Of a stretch of 64,000 nt of DNA, positions 49,400-57,391 are shown piece by piece. The stretch covers positions 407,001 through 471,000 of the forward strand of contig NZ_JABUFE010000001.1 of assembly GCF_013315265.1 (NCBI RefSeq), given 5' to 3'. The stretch is from Parasulfitobacter algicola. GTDB lineage: Bacteria; Pseudomonadota; Alphaproteobacteria; Rhodobacterales; Rhodobacteraceae. The position numbers and the translations under genes were made by a program. Every line of letters starts with the position of its first letter. The stretch's first letter is position 1. The notes below the pieces were generated by a model, which saw only the letters and a program-made list of their open reading frames with translations, was not told the origin of the DNA and made no database searches.

Positions 49400-49792
49400 A
49401 TGTTCACCCGATTTGTAGTCACATTCGTACTTTCTGCTATGCCGGTTTTGGCCCAGAATATTGATGAAGGCCGTCAGATTTTCTTGCAAAATTGCGCAAC
49501 CTGTCATGGTGTATCTGCGCGTGGTGACGGCCCTATGACGGGTGCTTTGACGACTCAGCCCCCTGATCTGACACAACTGAATGCCAATAACGAAGGGGTT
49601 TTTCCGCGCGTCCGTGTTGTGTTCCGTATTGATGGACGTGATCCTATCATGTCGCATGGTGGCCCCATGCCGATGTTTGGATATATGCTGGATGGTAAAA
49701 GTGCGGCCATGGATGCCGAAGATGGCACGCCCATTTTGACCAGTGAAATGATGGTCGATATCGTCAGCTATTTGGAAAGCATCCAGCGCTAG
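49400..49792 (+). CDS. Periplasmic c-type cytochrome
   Basis: A 130-residue exported protein with a signal peptide (cleavage probably after VLA, residues 1-18) and one heme c site, CATCH, at about residues 33-37. The following GVSARGDGP is typical of class I cytochromes, and the methionine-rich SHGGPMPMFGYML supplies the likely sixth ligand. It is monocistronic between two leftward genes. A generic electron carrier is all that can be said. Confidence 0.88.
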   Translation: MFTRFVVTFVLSAMPVLAQNIDEGRQIFLQNCATCHGVSARGDGPMTGALTTQPPDLTQLNANNEGVFPRVRVVFRIDGRDPIMSHGGPMPMFGYMLDGKSAAMDAEDGTPILTSEMMVDIVSYLESIQR

Positions 49793-49803
49793 TGCCGCTT
49801 TTG

Positions 49804-50250
49804 CTAGTTCATCATCTCGGCCAGTTCGGCAACACGTTTTCCGTAAAGACGTGCTGTCAAAAGCGTATTTCTATCCGGTTCACCTAGTGACACCCAAGTC
49901 ATGTCATGCTGTACTGCCATCTGATTAAAGTACTGCATGGCATCCCCTTTGGTGCGATCGCGCACAGCAAAACCACCAGCGATCTTGTCTTGCCAGTCTT
50001 GGGACCAACGCTTTGCACTTTCAGCGGCAAGCTTGCGTATTTGCCAGGGCGCATCATCCTGATCGGCGGGACTGCCAAACAAAATCGCGTCTGCTGCATC
50101 AAGCGCATTCCAAATATCATCGGTGATTTCACCGTTTTCCGGAATGCGCAGCACGTTGGCATTGGCTGCCTGTGCGGCACCATCACACACAGCCTGCGCA
50201 TGCTGAGCTGTGCCATGGCCTGGCACGTAAATTACTTCCACATTTGTCAA
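49804..50250 (-). CDS. Flavodoxin-like / FMN reductase family protein
   Basis: A 148-residue product with a flavodoxin-like fold: VEVIYVPGHGTAQHAQAVCDGA would be the phosphate-binding loop, although it departs from the usual (T/S)xTGxT, and DAADAILFGSPADQDDAPWQIRKLA resembles the WrbA/flavodoxin second loop. The frame is open to 50445, but the TTG at 50250 is preferred: it gives MTNVEVIYVPG and is preceded by TGGGGGGTAAG. The weak FMN loop leaves cofactor binding open. Confidence 0.65.
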   Translation of the reverse strand: MTNVEVIYVPGHGTAQHAQAVCDGAAQAANANVLRIPENGEITDDIWNALDAADAILFGSPADQDDAPWQIRKLAAESAKRWSQDWQDKIAGGFAVRDRTKGDAMQYFNQMAVQHDMTWVSLGEPDRNTLLTARLYGKRVAELAEMMN

Positions 50251-50341
50251 ATTCTTACCCCCCAAGGCGCGAATCCACTGATTCAAACCAAACTTGGGGA
50301 CAACATGCAATTGGCGAAGTATGAAAAATTGTAAACTGTTG

Positions 50342-51118
50342 TCATGCGCGTTTGCGGATCGGCGTATCTTGACCTGCAGCCCAGGCATAAACCGCATCGC
50401 CAAACGCTTGGAACAAGGGTCGTGAGACAGGATCATTGCAGGCATTCCATTCCGGATGCCATTGCACTGAAAGGGTAAAACCTAAGGCATTTTCGATATA
50501 GACAGCTTCTGGTGTGCCGTCAGGTGCATGGCCATCAACAACCACACCTTGTCCTGGCGACTTGATGCCCTGGCCATGCAAGGTATTTGTCATAACCTCT
50601 TGCGAACCCATCAAACGATGAAACACGCCGTTTTCTGAAAATCTGACTTTGTGGCGCAGTGCGAATTTTTCTTCCAAAGTGCCATCAGGCGGCATGCGGT
50701 GATTGTCGCGCCCCGGCAGATCGCGAATTTCGGGGTAAAGTGTGCCACCCATGGCAACGTTGACCTCTTGAAAGCCGCGACAGACACCTAAAAAGGGCTG
50801 CCCGCGTTCAACGCAAGCACGGATTAGTGGCAATGTAATCGCATCGCGCGCACGATCAAAGGCGCCGTGGGCTTCGGTTTCGGCTTCGCCATATTCATTG
50901 GGATGCACATTGGGTCGCCCGCCAGTCAGCAAAAAGCCGTCGCAAATTTCAAGTAATTCGGCGACACTGACCAACGCCGGATCTGACGGTATGACCATCG
51001 GAACTGCATTTGAGACTTGGCTAACAGCTTCAGAATTCATCGTACCGCCCGCATGCGCGGGGTACTGATCATTGATCAAATAGCTGTTGCCGATAATACC
51101 GACGATTGGGCGTGCCAT
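50342..51118 (-). CDS. Peptidase C26 family gamma-glutamyl hydrolase (PuuD-like)
   Basis: A 258-residue class I glutamine-amidotransferase-type hydrolase, the family of gamma-glutamyl-GABA hydrolase PuuD. Visible elements are VGIIGNSYLIND, DGFLLTGGRPNVHPNEYG, the nucleophile elbow FLGVCRGFQEVNVAMGGTLYPE (Cys near residue 113) and SVQWHPEW with the catalytic His. No other putrescine-pathway genes lie nearby, so the substrate is not certain. Confidence 0.88.
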   Translation of the reverse strand: MARPIVGIIGNSYLINDQYPAHAGGTMNSEAVSQVSNAVPMVIPSDPALVSVAELLEICDGFLLTGGRPNVHPNEYGEAETEAHGAFDRARDAITLPLIRACVERGQPFLGVCRGFQEVNVAMGGTLYPEIRDLPGRDNHRMPPDGTLEEKFALRHKVRFSENGVFHRLMGSQEVMTNTLHGQGIKSPGQGVVVDGHAPDGTPEAVYIENALGFTLSVQWHPEWNACNDPVSRPLFQAFGDAVYAWAAGQDTPIRKRA

Positions 51119-51210
51119 GGGGTCCTCTTGTATCCATATGCCTTTATATAGCGTAAAGACGGATCAAAAAAGTCCCCATTGGCCGTGATAAGGCTGTGCT
51201 TGGACGCACA

Positions 51211-51639
51211 TCAAGCGTCGCCGGTCAGTCCCACGCTTTCAATACCAGCCATGCCTGCGATTGCATCATTATCAGATGTATCGCCAGTGATGCCGACTGC
51301 GCCGATGACATCGCCCTTCTTATCCTTAACCAAAATGCCACCCGGCACAGGGATTACTTGGCCCCCAAAGACGCCATTCACCGCAGCCATAAAATATGCC
51401 TGCTGTTCAGCCCGTGCCATTTGCGCACCGCCAGACATGCCCAGCATAACAGCACCATAGGCTTTACCATGTGCGATCGCGAAACGCCCTGGGCTGGCAC
51501 CATCTTCGCGTTCAAACGCTTTGACGTGACCGCCAGCATCCAGAACAATGACGGACAGCGGTTTCAGATCCATTTCGCGTCCTTCTGCAAGCGTTGCCCG
51601 GATAATACTTTTCGCGCGTCTTAATGAAATTTCGGCCAT
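51211..51639 (-). CDS. GlcG/HbpS family protein
   Basis: A 142-residue protein of the GlcG/HbpS family, named after the E. coli glc operon member and a heme-binding Streptomyces protein. It has SVIVLDAGGHVKAFEREDGASPGRFAIAHGKAYGA and FGGQVIPVPGGILVKDKKGDVIGAVGITGDTSDND, the two family blocks. It lies 10 bp downstream of glcB on the same strand, matching the glc-type association. Its exact role in glycolate/glyoxylate metabolism is unknown. Confidence 0.88.
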   Translation of the reverse strand: MAEISLRRAKSIIRATLAEGREMDLKPLSVIVLDAGGHVKAFEREDGASPGRFAIAHGKAYGAVMLGMSGGAQMARAEQQAYFMAAVNGVFGGQVIPVPGGILVKDKKGDVIGAVGITGDTSDNDAIAGMAGIESVGLTGDA

Positions 51640-51649
51640 GTCTGTCCCT

Positions 51650-53809
51650 TTATTGTGCTTTAAGTTCTAGTCTGCGGGCGTGCAGAACGGGTTCTGTGTA
51701 TCCGGATGGCTGTTCGCGCCCTTTGAACACCAGATCACAAGCAGCTTTGAACGCAATCCCGTCAAAGCCGGGCGCCATTGCAGTATATGTTGCATCATCT
51801 GCATTCTGGCGATCCACAACGGCCGCCATTTTCTTCATCGCTGTCATCACCTGATCTTCGCTGACCACGCCGTGATGCAACCAGTTGGTAAGCGCCTGGC
51901 TACTGATACGGCAGGTCGCACGATCCTCCATCAAGCCCACATCATTGATATCGGGCACTTTGGAACAGCCAACACCATGATCAACCCAACGCACGACATA
52001 GCCCAGAATGCCTTGGGCGTTGTTTTCAATCTCGGCGGCGATATCGGCGTCACTTAGGTTTTCACCGTCCATCACAGGAATGGTCAGCAAGTCTTCCAGT
52101 GTGCCTCGACGACCCTGTGCCTTGATTTCATCCTGACGGGCAAAAACATCAATTTGATGATAATGCATGGCATGCAGAGTGGCCGCTGTCGGGCTTGGCA
52201 CCCAGGCACAATTTGCACCCGCTTTCGGATGGCCGATCTTGGCGTCCAGCATATCGGCCATCAGGTCCGGCATCGCCCACATTCCCTTGCCGATCTGCGC
52301 CTTGCCTTGCAGTCCGCATTCCAGCCCAATATCGACGTTGCGATCCTCGTATGATGCAATCCAGGCTGTCGATTTCATCTCGCCTTTGCGCACAAAGGGT
52401 CCTGCCTCCATTGAGGTATGAATTTCATCGCCCGTACGATCCAGAAAGCCGGTGTTGATGAAAGCCACACGGGATTTAGCTGCGCGAATGCATTCTTTCA
52501 GATTGACAGAAGTGCGGCGTTCTTCGTCCATGATCCCGATTTTGACTGTATTAGCGGGCAGGCCAAGTGCCTGTTCGACATGGGTAAAAATCTGATCAGC
52601 AAAGGCCACTTCTTCGGGGCCGTGCATCTTGGGCTTCACGATATAAACAGACCCCGTCACAGAATTGCGCGGCCCTTCTGTCTTTTTCAGATCGTGCATG
52701 GCGATCATGACCGTGCACATCGCATCCAACAGACCTTCGCCGATTTCATTGCCGTCACGATCCAAAATTGCGGGGTTGGTCATCAGATGCCCCACATTGC
52801 GGACCAGCATCAGCGAACGGCATTTAACCATAAACGGCTTACCGTCTGGGCCGGCATATTCAAAATCATCGTGAAGTTTGCGGGTGATCGTTTTGTCGCC
52901 CTTTGTGACTTGTTCGGTCAGGTCGCCTTTCATAAGGCCAAGCCAATTTCGATAGGCCAGTGCCTTGTCTTCGCCATCAACAGCAGCAACGGAATCTTCG
53001 CAATCCATAATGGTTGACATCGCGGCTTCAAGATTGATGGCCGCGATACCTGCGGGATCATCTTTGCCAATCTGATTATCGGTGTTGATCAAAATTTCGA
53101 TATGCAGACCGTTATTGCGCAACAGAACATGGCCCCAGTCCCCCTGGCTTGTTGCATATCCAACATATTGATCGGGGTTTTTCAGCTGTGTCGATCCGTT
53201 TGCTGTTGTCAGGATAAGTTTTGCACCAGTTTCAATGCCGGTCACATTGGCCCATTGACCATTTGTCAACGGCACTGCCTGATCCAGAAATGCCTTGGCG
53301 CGCGCGATCACACGTGCCCCGCGTTCTGTGTCATAGCCACCCGATTTCGGAAGATCACCCAATGCGTCAGTGCCGTAGAACGCATCGTAAAGCGATCCCC
53401 ACCGTGCATTTGCGGCGTTCAGAGCATAGCGGGCGTTCATAATGGGAACAACAAGTTGCGCACCCGCGATTGTCGCAATTTCAGGATCAACATTCGCAGT
53501 ATCGATCTGAAAATCAGGACCTTCAGGCAGCAAATAACCGATTTCTTTCAAAAAATCAGTATAGGCCGCCTGATCCAACGGCTTAGCCTTGTGTGCTTTA
53601 TGCCAATCGTCGATTTTGGTTTGAAGTTCATCGCGCTTTTCCAGCAAGGCGCGGTTCTTTGGCCCCATGTCATGCACAAGATCGGACAGGCTGGCCCAAA
53701 AGTGATCCTCTGATACACCCGTTCCCGGCAAAGCCTCTTTTTCGATAAAATCAGCCAGTTGCGTGTCTATGTGCAACTCTGACCGCTGAACCCGATCCAC
53801 CATCGTCAC
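51650..53809 (-). CDS. glcB: Malate synthase G
   Basis: Malate synthase G condenses glyoxylate and acetyl-CoA to malate. The 719-residue length distinguishes it from the shorter isoform A. Family blocks visible include [48 protein letters not shown]-type [60 protein letters not shown] and [20 protein letters not shown]. It may share an operon with the GlcG/HbpS gene downstream. No isocitrate lyase is present in the window, so its glyoxylate source cannot be told. Confidence 0.97.
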   Translation of the reverse strand: MTMVDRVQRSELHIDTQLADFIEKEALPGTGVSEDHFWASLSDLVHDMGPKNRALLEKRDELQTKIDDWHKAHKAKPLDQAAYTDFLKEIGYLLPEGPDFQIDTANVDPEIATIAGAQLVVPIMNARYALNAANARWGSLYDAFYGTDALGDLPKSGGYDTERGARVIARAKAFLDQAVPLTNGQWANVTGIETGAKLILTTANGSTQLKNPDQYVGYATSQGDWGHVLLRNNGLHIEILINTDNQIGKDDPAGIAAINLEAAMSTIMDCEDSVAAVDGEDKALAYRNWLGLMKGDLTEQVTKGDKTITRKLHDDFEYAGPDGKPFMVKCRSLMLVRNVGHLMTNPAILDRDGNEIGEGLLDAMCTVMIAMHDLKKTEGPRNSVTGSVYIVKPKMHGPEEVAFADQIFTHVEQALGLPANTVKIGIMDEERRTSVNLKECIRAAKSRVAFINTGFLDRTGDEIHTSMEAGPFVRKGEMKSTAWIASYEDRNVDIGLECGLQGKAQIGKGMWAMPDLMADMLDAKIGHPKAGANCAWVPSPTAATLHAMHYHQIDVFARQDEIKAQGRRGTLEDLLTIPVMDGENLSDADIAAEIENNAQGILGYVVRWVDHGVGCSKVPDINDVGLMEDRATCRISSQALTNWLHHGVVSEDQVMTAMKKMAAVVDRQNADDATYTAMAPGFDGIAFKAACDLVFKGREQPSGYTEPVLHARRLELKAQ

Positions 53810-53904
53810 CTCCCGTTTTCATGTTAGACTGCAACCTAGGTGTCAGCGCGGTAATAGGCAACAAAGCCAAATGCTTTCACACCCAAAACTTTTTTGGTGT
53901 CGAT

Positions 53905-54066
53905 TTAGTTTTTCTTAACTGAAGGTTTCGCCCGCTCCCGCCTGCAGCGATTACTGCAATATCGCACGTCACCCCAGACCTTTTCCCATTTTTTGCGCCA
54001 TGTGAATGGCAATCCACAAGTCGCACATACCTTTTGCGGAAGATCAGATTTTTTGCGTTGCTTCAT
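53905..54066 (-). CDS. DUF2256 small zinc-ribbon-like protein
   Basis: A 53-residue basic protein too short for usual ORF cut-offs. It reads [12 protein letters not shown], then [17 protein letters not shown], then [14 protein letters not shown]. Four cysteines in two CxxC/CxxxC pairs and the WRKKWEK core are the DUF2256 signature; zinc binding is inferred. Its start codon overlaps the stop of the photolyase gene by 4 bases (ATGA), so it is translationally coupled to it. DUF2256 proteins commonly accompany cryptochrome/photolyase genes, but their function is not known. Confidence 0.88.
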   Translation of the reverse strand: MKQRKKSDLPQKVCATCGLPFTWRKKWEKVWGDVRYCSNRCRRERAKPSVKKN

Positions 54067-55589
54067 AGGTCAAGTTTCAGTTGTGCGTCATCGGTCTTGC
54101 GGGGTTTGCGCTTGGGTGCACGGTCATCCACAAAGTTCCGCGCGCTGTCTTTGCGGCTTGCGTGTTTTTCAACAATCTGTGCGGCCTCATTTTGGAAATG
54201 GTCGCCCTTTCGCACTGCCCAAACTTTATCGCGGGCAGTGGCTGCGGCGGATTTCACATCGACAATAGGATTTGGATATTTGCGCCCCAGCACCTTGGCC
54301 GCATTTTCCCATCTCCAGGGTTCTTGCAAAAACTGATCAGGCACATCCGCCAGTTCCGGTACCCAACGGCGGGTAAAGACACCTGTTGGGTCCTGATCAT
54401 ACCCTTGTTTGACCGGGTTATAGATGCGGATCGTGTTCATGCCTGTTGTGCCCGCCTGCATCTGACATTGCGACCAATGAATGCCGGGTTCGTAATCGGT
54501 AAACATCCGCGCCAGATGTGGTCCGCTGCTGCGCCAATCCAACCACAGGTGATACGAAGCCACCGCCATCAACATCGACCGCATTCGAAAATTCAACCAG
54601 CCTGTCGCATTCAGATAGCGCATACAAGCATCGACAAAAGGCAGCCCCGTTTCGCCCGTTTCCCATGCTTGCAGTCGTGTTGCATCCGGTGTTCTGGGGC
54701 GCTGATTTTCATAGGCCGAATGCAGGCAATGGGTTTCAATCCTGGGCGCATCTTCCAACTTTTGCATAAAATGATCGCGCCAGGCCAAACGGCTTGTGAA
54801 AGATTTCAGCGATCCAGCCCATCCGTCCCGTGTGCCTTTGACTTCGATCTTGCGCGCGCTGGCCACTTGAACGGTTTCGCGCATCGACAGTGTTCCAACG
54901 GCCAGATGTGGGGACAATCGGGAACAAGCCCATTCGCCTTGAACCGGGGATGACATCGCTTTGCGATAGGTCAAACCGCGTTTGGTCAAAAACCCATCTA
55001 GCAATGTCAGCGCACTGTCACGCCCACCCGGTTGGCGTTCGGGGAATGTGTCTGTCACTAACCCCAGGTCGCGGGCCGATGGAATTGCGCCTGCGTCAAT
55101 GGGAATACCCTTCAGGGTTTTCGGGGTGTTTACACAAGGTTGTCTGACGAATTTTTCCCGTCTTGCAGCCCAGCCATCCCGCCCGGGCAATCGCCGCACA
55201 ACGCCGGATTGCTGGTATTCATCCCATTGGATACTTTTCTGACGTGCCCAAGCCGCAACACGCTGGTCGCGTCGGAATGTCCATAAATTACCGGTTTCTT
55301 CGTGACTGACCATATGTATCAGTTCGTGTTGATGGTGCAATGAATTTAAAACATCCAGCACATCCCCAACCCGCACAATCAATGGCGCGCCAAGCTGGGC
55401 CAAATCGCCGCGCAAGCTCTGCAAGCTTTCAGCAATAAATTGATACTGCCGGGCTGATGTATCAGGTAATTGCCAATATTCAGGTTCAACCACGAACAGT
55501 GGTATTATGGAAATATCGCCGTTGATCGAAGCCAATGCAGGATGATCATAGATCCGTAAATCGCGCTTAAACCATAAAAGAGTTGTCAT
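54063..55589 (-). CDS. Cryptochrome/DNA photolyase family protein
   Basis: A 508-residue flavoprotein with the N-terminal photolyase domain ([16 protein letters not shown] at residues 4-19) and a C-terminal FAD-binding domain: [60 protein letters not shown] and the [32 protein letters not shown] block. CPD repair or blue-light sensing are both possible. It is not the 8-HDF-type [4Fe-4S] CryB group, since I see no matching C-terminal cysteine cluster. The overlapping DUF2256 gene is a common partner. Confidence 0.9.
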   Translation of the reverse strand: MTTLLWFKRDLRIYDHPALASINGDISIIPLFVVEPEYWQLPDTSARQYQFIAESLQSLRGDLAQLGAPLIVRVGDVLDVLNSLHHQHELIHMVSHEETGNLWTFRRDQRVAAWARQKSIQWDEYQQSGVVRRLPGRDGWAARREKFVRQPCVNTPKTLKGIPIDAGAIPSARDLGLVTDTFPERQPGGRDSALTLLDGFLTKRGLTYRKAMSSPVQGEWACSRLSPHLAVGTLSMRETVQVASARKIEVKGTRDGWAGSLKSFTSRLAWRDHFMQKLEDAPRIETHCLHSAYENQRPRTPDATRLQAWETGETGLPFVDACMRYLNATGWLNFRMRSMLMAVASYHLWLDWRSSGPHLARMFTDYEPGIHWSQCQMQAGTTGMNTIRIYNPVKQGYDQDPTGVFTRRWVPELADVPDQFLQEPWRWENAAKVLGRKYPNPIVDVKSAAATARDKVWAVRKGDHFQNEAAQIVEKHASRKDSARNFVDDRAPKRKPRKTDDAQLKLDL

Positions 55590-55726
55590 GACCCACAGAT
55601 AACCCGCTTGAAAATGATGTCATCCATCACAGCAAAAATATCACGTTCGTACCGAAGTTATTTAGATGCCGCTGGGCAGTATTATTCATATTTGTTACCC
55701 ACTGCGAAAATATCAGGGACGGTGGA

Positions 55727-55981
55727 ATGGAACGTATTTATAGTCTTATCGGTGCAGTCACACTTGGTGGCGCACTTGGGTATCTGGGATTTATGCTGTT
55801 TTCAGGCACGCCAGCTTTTAGTGGCAATCGCAAAGCACAGATGTTTTTGCAGGTTCAGGACTGGCTTATCAGCAAATTGGGCATGACGAATGCCGGTCTG
55901 CTGCTGATGGGTCTTGGTGCTGCGGCCGCAATTTACTTCATCTGGGCTGCCTTTTCTTCAGATGATGAAGAAAAGGTATAG
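55727..55981 (+). CDS. Small two-pass membrane protein, unknown function
   Basis: An 84-residue protein with two hydrophobic segments (about residues 6-26, LIGAVTLGGALGYLGFMLF, and 55-75, AGLLLMGLGAAAAIYFIWAAF) and an acidic tail, SSDDEEKV. AGGGACGGTGG lies just upstream of the ATG. I recognise no family. It converges on the 53-residue membrane-protein gene 10 bp away. Confidence 0.6.
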   Translation: MERIYSLIGAVTLGGALGYLGFMLFSGTPAFSGNRKAQMFLQVQDWLISKLGMTNAGLLLMGLGAAAAIYFIWAAFSSDDEEKV

Positions 55982-55991
55982 AATTAGACAG

Positions 55992-56153
55992 TTATTCTAT
56001 ACCGGCCAGTGATGCTTCTTGACCGGAATAAAAGGTCCAGCCCAAAAGCGCAGCCAGTAATATAAGGGCAAAAACGACGACAACAGCGATACCGATCAGG
56101 GATCCGCTGTGTCTTTTTTCTTGCTTTTCAATATTCGTATTTGGCGCAGACAT
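55992..56153 (-). CDS. Small single-pass membrane protein (53 residues)
   Basis: A short gene below normal ORF cut-offs. It encodes MSAPNTNIEKQEKRHSGS followed by one strong membrane helix (about residues 19-41, LIGIAVVVVFALILLAALLGW) and a short tail. The ATG at 56153 has an excellent ribosome site, AAAGGAGG, with 6 bases spacing, which is the main reason to accept it. Family and function unknown. Confidence 0.65.
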   Translation of the reverse strand: MSAPNTNIEKQEKRHSGSLIGIAVVVVFALILLAALLGWTFYSGQEASLAGIE

Positions 56154-56226
56154 ACTATGCCTCCTTTGGATGATTTAAATCACATTCGATCCCAAAACGC
56201 ATGAAATCTGAAAAAGTTCATTATTT

Positions 56227-56916
56227 TTATGGTTGCAGATCATCGCACTCCATGTGGTGGTAAAATGCGATCAAGGATTTATTCCGTTCGGCGCGGAAGA
56301 TTCCCATTGGTTTGGTGGTGTAAATGCGATCCACCCGAAACATTCGAAAATCTTCGCGCAACTCGCACCAGGCCACCAACGTCCAGACCTTGCCCCAGAA
56401 CCAAAGACCCAAGGGCCGTATACACCGGGTTGACCCAACGCCATCCGCATCGGCATAAGTTATTTCCAGTCGTTCAAGCTGTTCGATAGCGGCTTCAATC
56501 TGATCAATCCTGTCGCGCAGTTCAGGGTTCATCTCTGGGGCGATTGCATGGATCTGGACGTGTTTCAGTCTGTGGCGTCCCTCATCGGGCAAAACAGCTT
56601 CGATCTTGATCAGGGCTTCTTGGGCCGCGCACGCCATAGACACGCCACCCCATGCCTTAACCAGTCGGGCACCGGCGACAAGTGCTGTAATCTCGTCTTG
56701 TGAAAACATCAAAGGCGGCAGATCAAAGCCGCCCTGCATCACGTATCCCACACCCGCTTCGCCTATAATCGGAACGCCGCTGGCTTGCAGATCAACAATG
56801 TCGCGGTAAATCGTGCGGGTCGAAACCTCGTGCAATTCTGATAATTTTTCAGCCGTGATCAGCCGACCGCCACGTAGATCCTGAACAATCCTGAAAAGAC
56901 GGTCGGCGCGGCGCAT
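56227..56916 (-). CDS. YafY-type HTH transcriptional regulator with WYL domain
   Basis: A 229-residue DNA-binding regulator. The N-terminal DeoR/YafY-like winged helix is clear (RADRLFRIVQDLRGGRLITAEKLSELHEVSTRTIYRDIVDLQASGVPI), and the C-terminal part is a WYL-type ligand domain (LGLWFWGKVWTLVAWCELREDFRMFRVDRI, near residues 165-200). The ATG overlaps the stop of the upstream VOC gene, so the pair is coupled and the VOC protein or its substrate is a likely part of the regulated response. Confidence 0.9.
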   Translation of the reverse strand: MRRADRLFRIVQDLRGGRLITAEKLSELHEVSTRTIYRDIVDLQASGVPIIGEAGVGYVMQGGFDLPPLMFSQDEITALVAGARLVKAWGGVSMACAAQEALIKIEAVLPDEGRHRLKHVQIHAIAPEMNPELRDRIDQIEAAIEQLERLEITYADADGVGSTRCIRPLGLWFWGKVWTLVAWCELREDFRMFRVDRIYTTKPMGIFRAERNKSLIAFYHHMECDDLQP

Positions 56917-57293
56917 CAGGTGACCTCAAAGAAACCGACAGAATTGCCGTCTAGATCTTCGATATAGAAAAAGCGTCCACTAGGTATGGGAATAGCAGGG
57001 GATAAAACCTGCCCACCTGCTTTTTTTACGCGCTTCATGGTATCTTCCAGTGTATCTGGCGTTATCAGGTGAACCGTTGACCCTGTGCCCCTAGGCGCGG
57101 GCTTACCAGGATAAAGATGGCCCGCAATGCCTTTGTCATCTTCTTTTGTCACGAAAAACGCCACTGGGTTTGGCCCCGTTTCATCCAACCGCAGTTTGGT
57201 TAACAGGACATCTTCGTAAAATTTGGTCGCACGCGCCATGTCAGTCACCGGAATTTCGATCCAGACTGTAAAATGATCAGGATGGAATGTCAT
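56916..57293 (-). CDS. VOC (glyoxalase/bleomycin-resistance fold) family protein
   Basis: A 125-residue VOC superfamily protein with paired beta-alpha-beta-beta-beta modules: FTVWIEIPVTDMARATKFYEDVL at the N-terminus and GGQVLSPAIPIPSGRFFYIEDLDGNSVGFFEV at the C-terminus, the latter with the usual glutamate metal ligand. The ATG at 57293 follows AAGGAG by 6 bases. It forms a two-gene unit with the YafY-type regulator. Enzymatic function cannot be assigned from sequence. Confidence 0.9.
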   Translation of the reverse strand: MTFHPDHFTVWIEIPVTDMARATKFYEDVLLTKLRLDETGPNPVAFFVTKEDDKGIAGHLYPGKPAPRGTGSTVHLITPDTLEDTMKRVKKAGGQVLSPAIPIPSGRFFYIEDLDGNSVGFFEVT

Positions 57294-57391
57294 CAATTGC
57301 TCCTTAAGTTATAACGTGACACATCAATGGCACAGGCCTGCTGACAGCGTTCTGTCAGCATGGTGTCAGGATTGAAATAGAAAGGGCCAAG

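Noticed and set aside
53102-53713. 203-residue plus-strand open frame
   Set aside because: Antisense shadow of glcB; cysteine- and isoleucine-rich with no domain.
54081-54953. 290-residue plus-strand open frame
   Set aside because: Antisense to the photolyase gene, with a composition unlike a real protein (Cys-, His- and Arg-rich).
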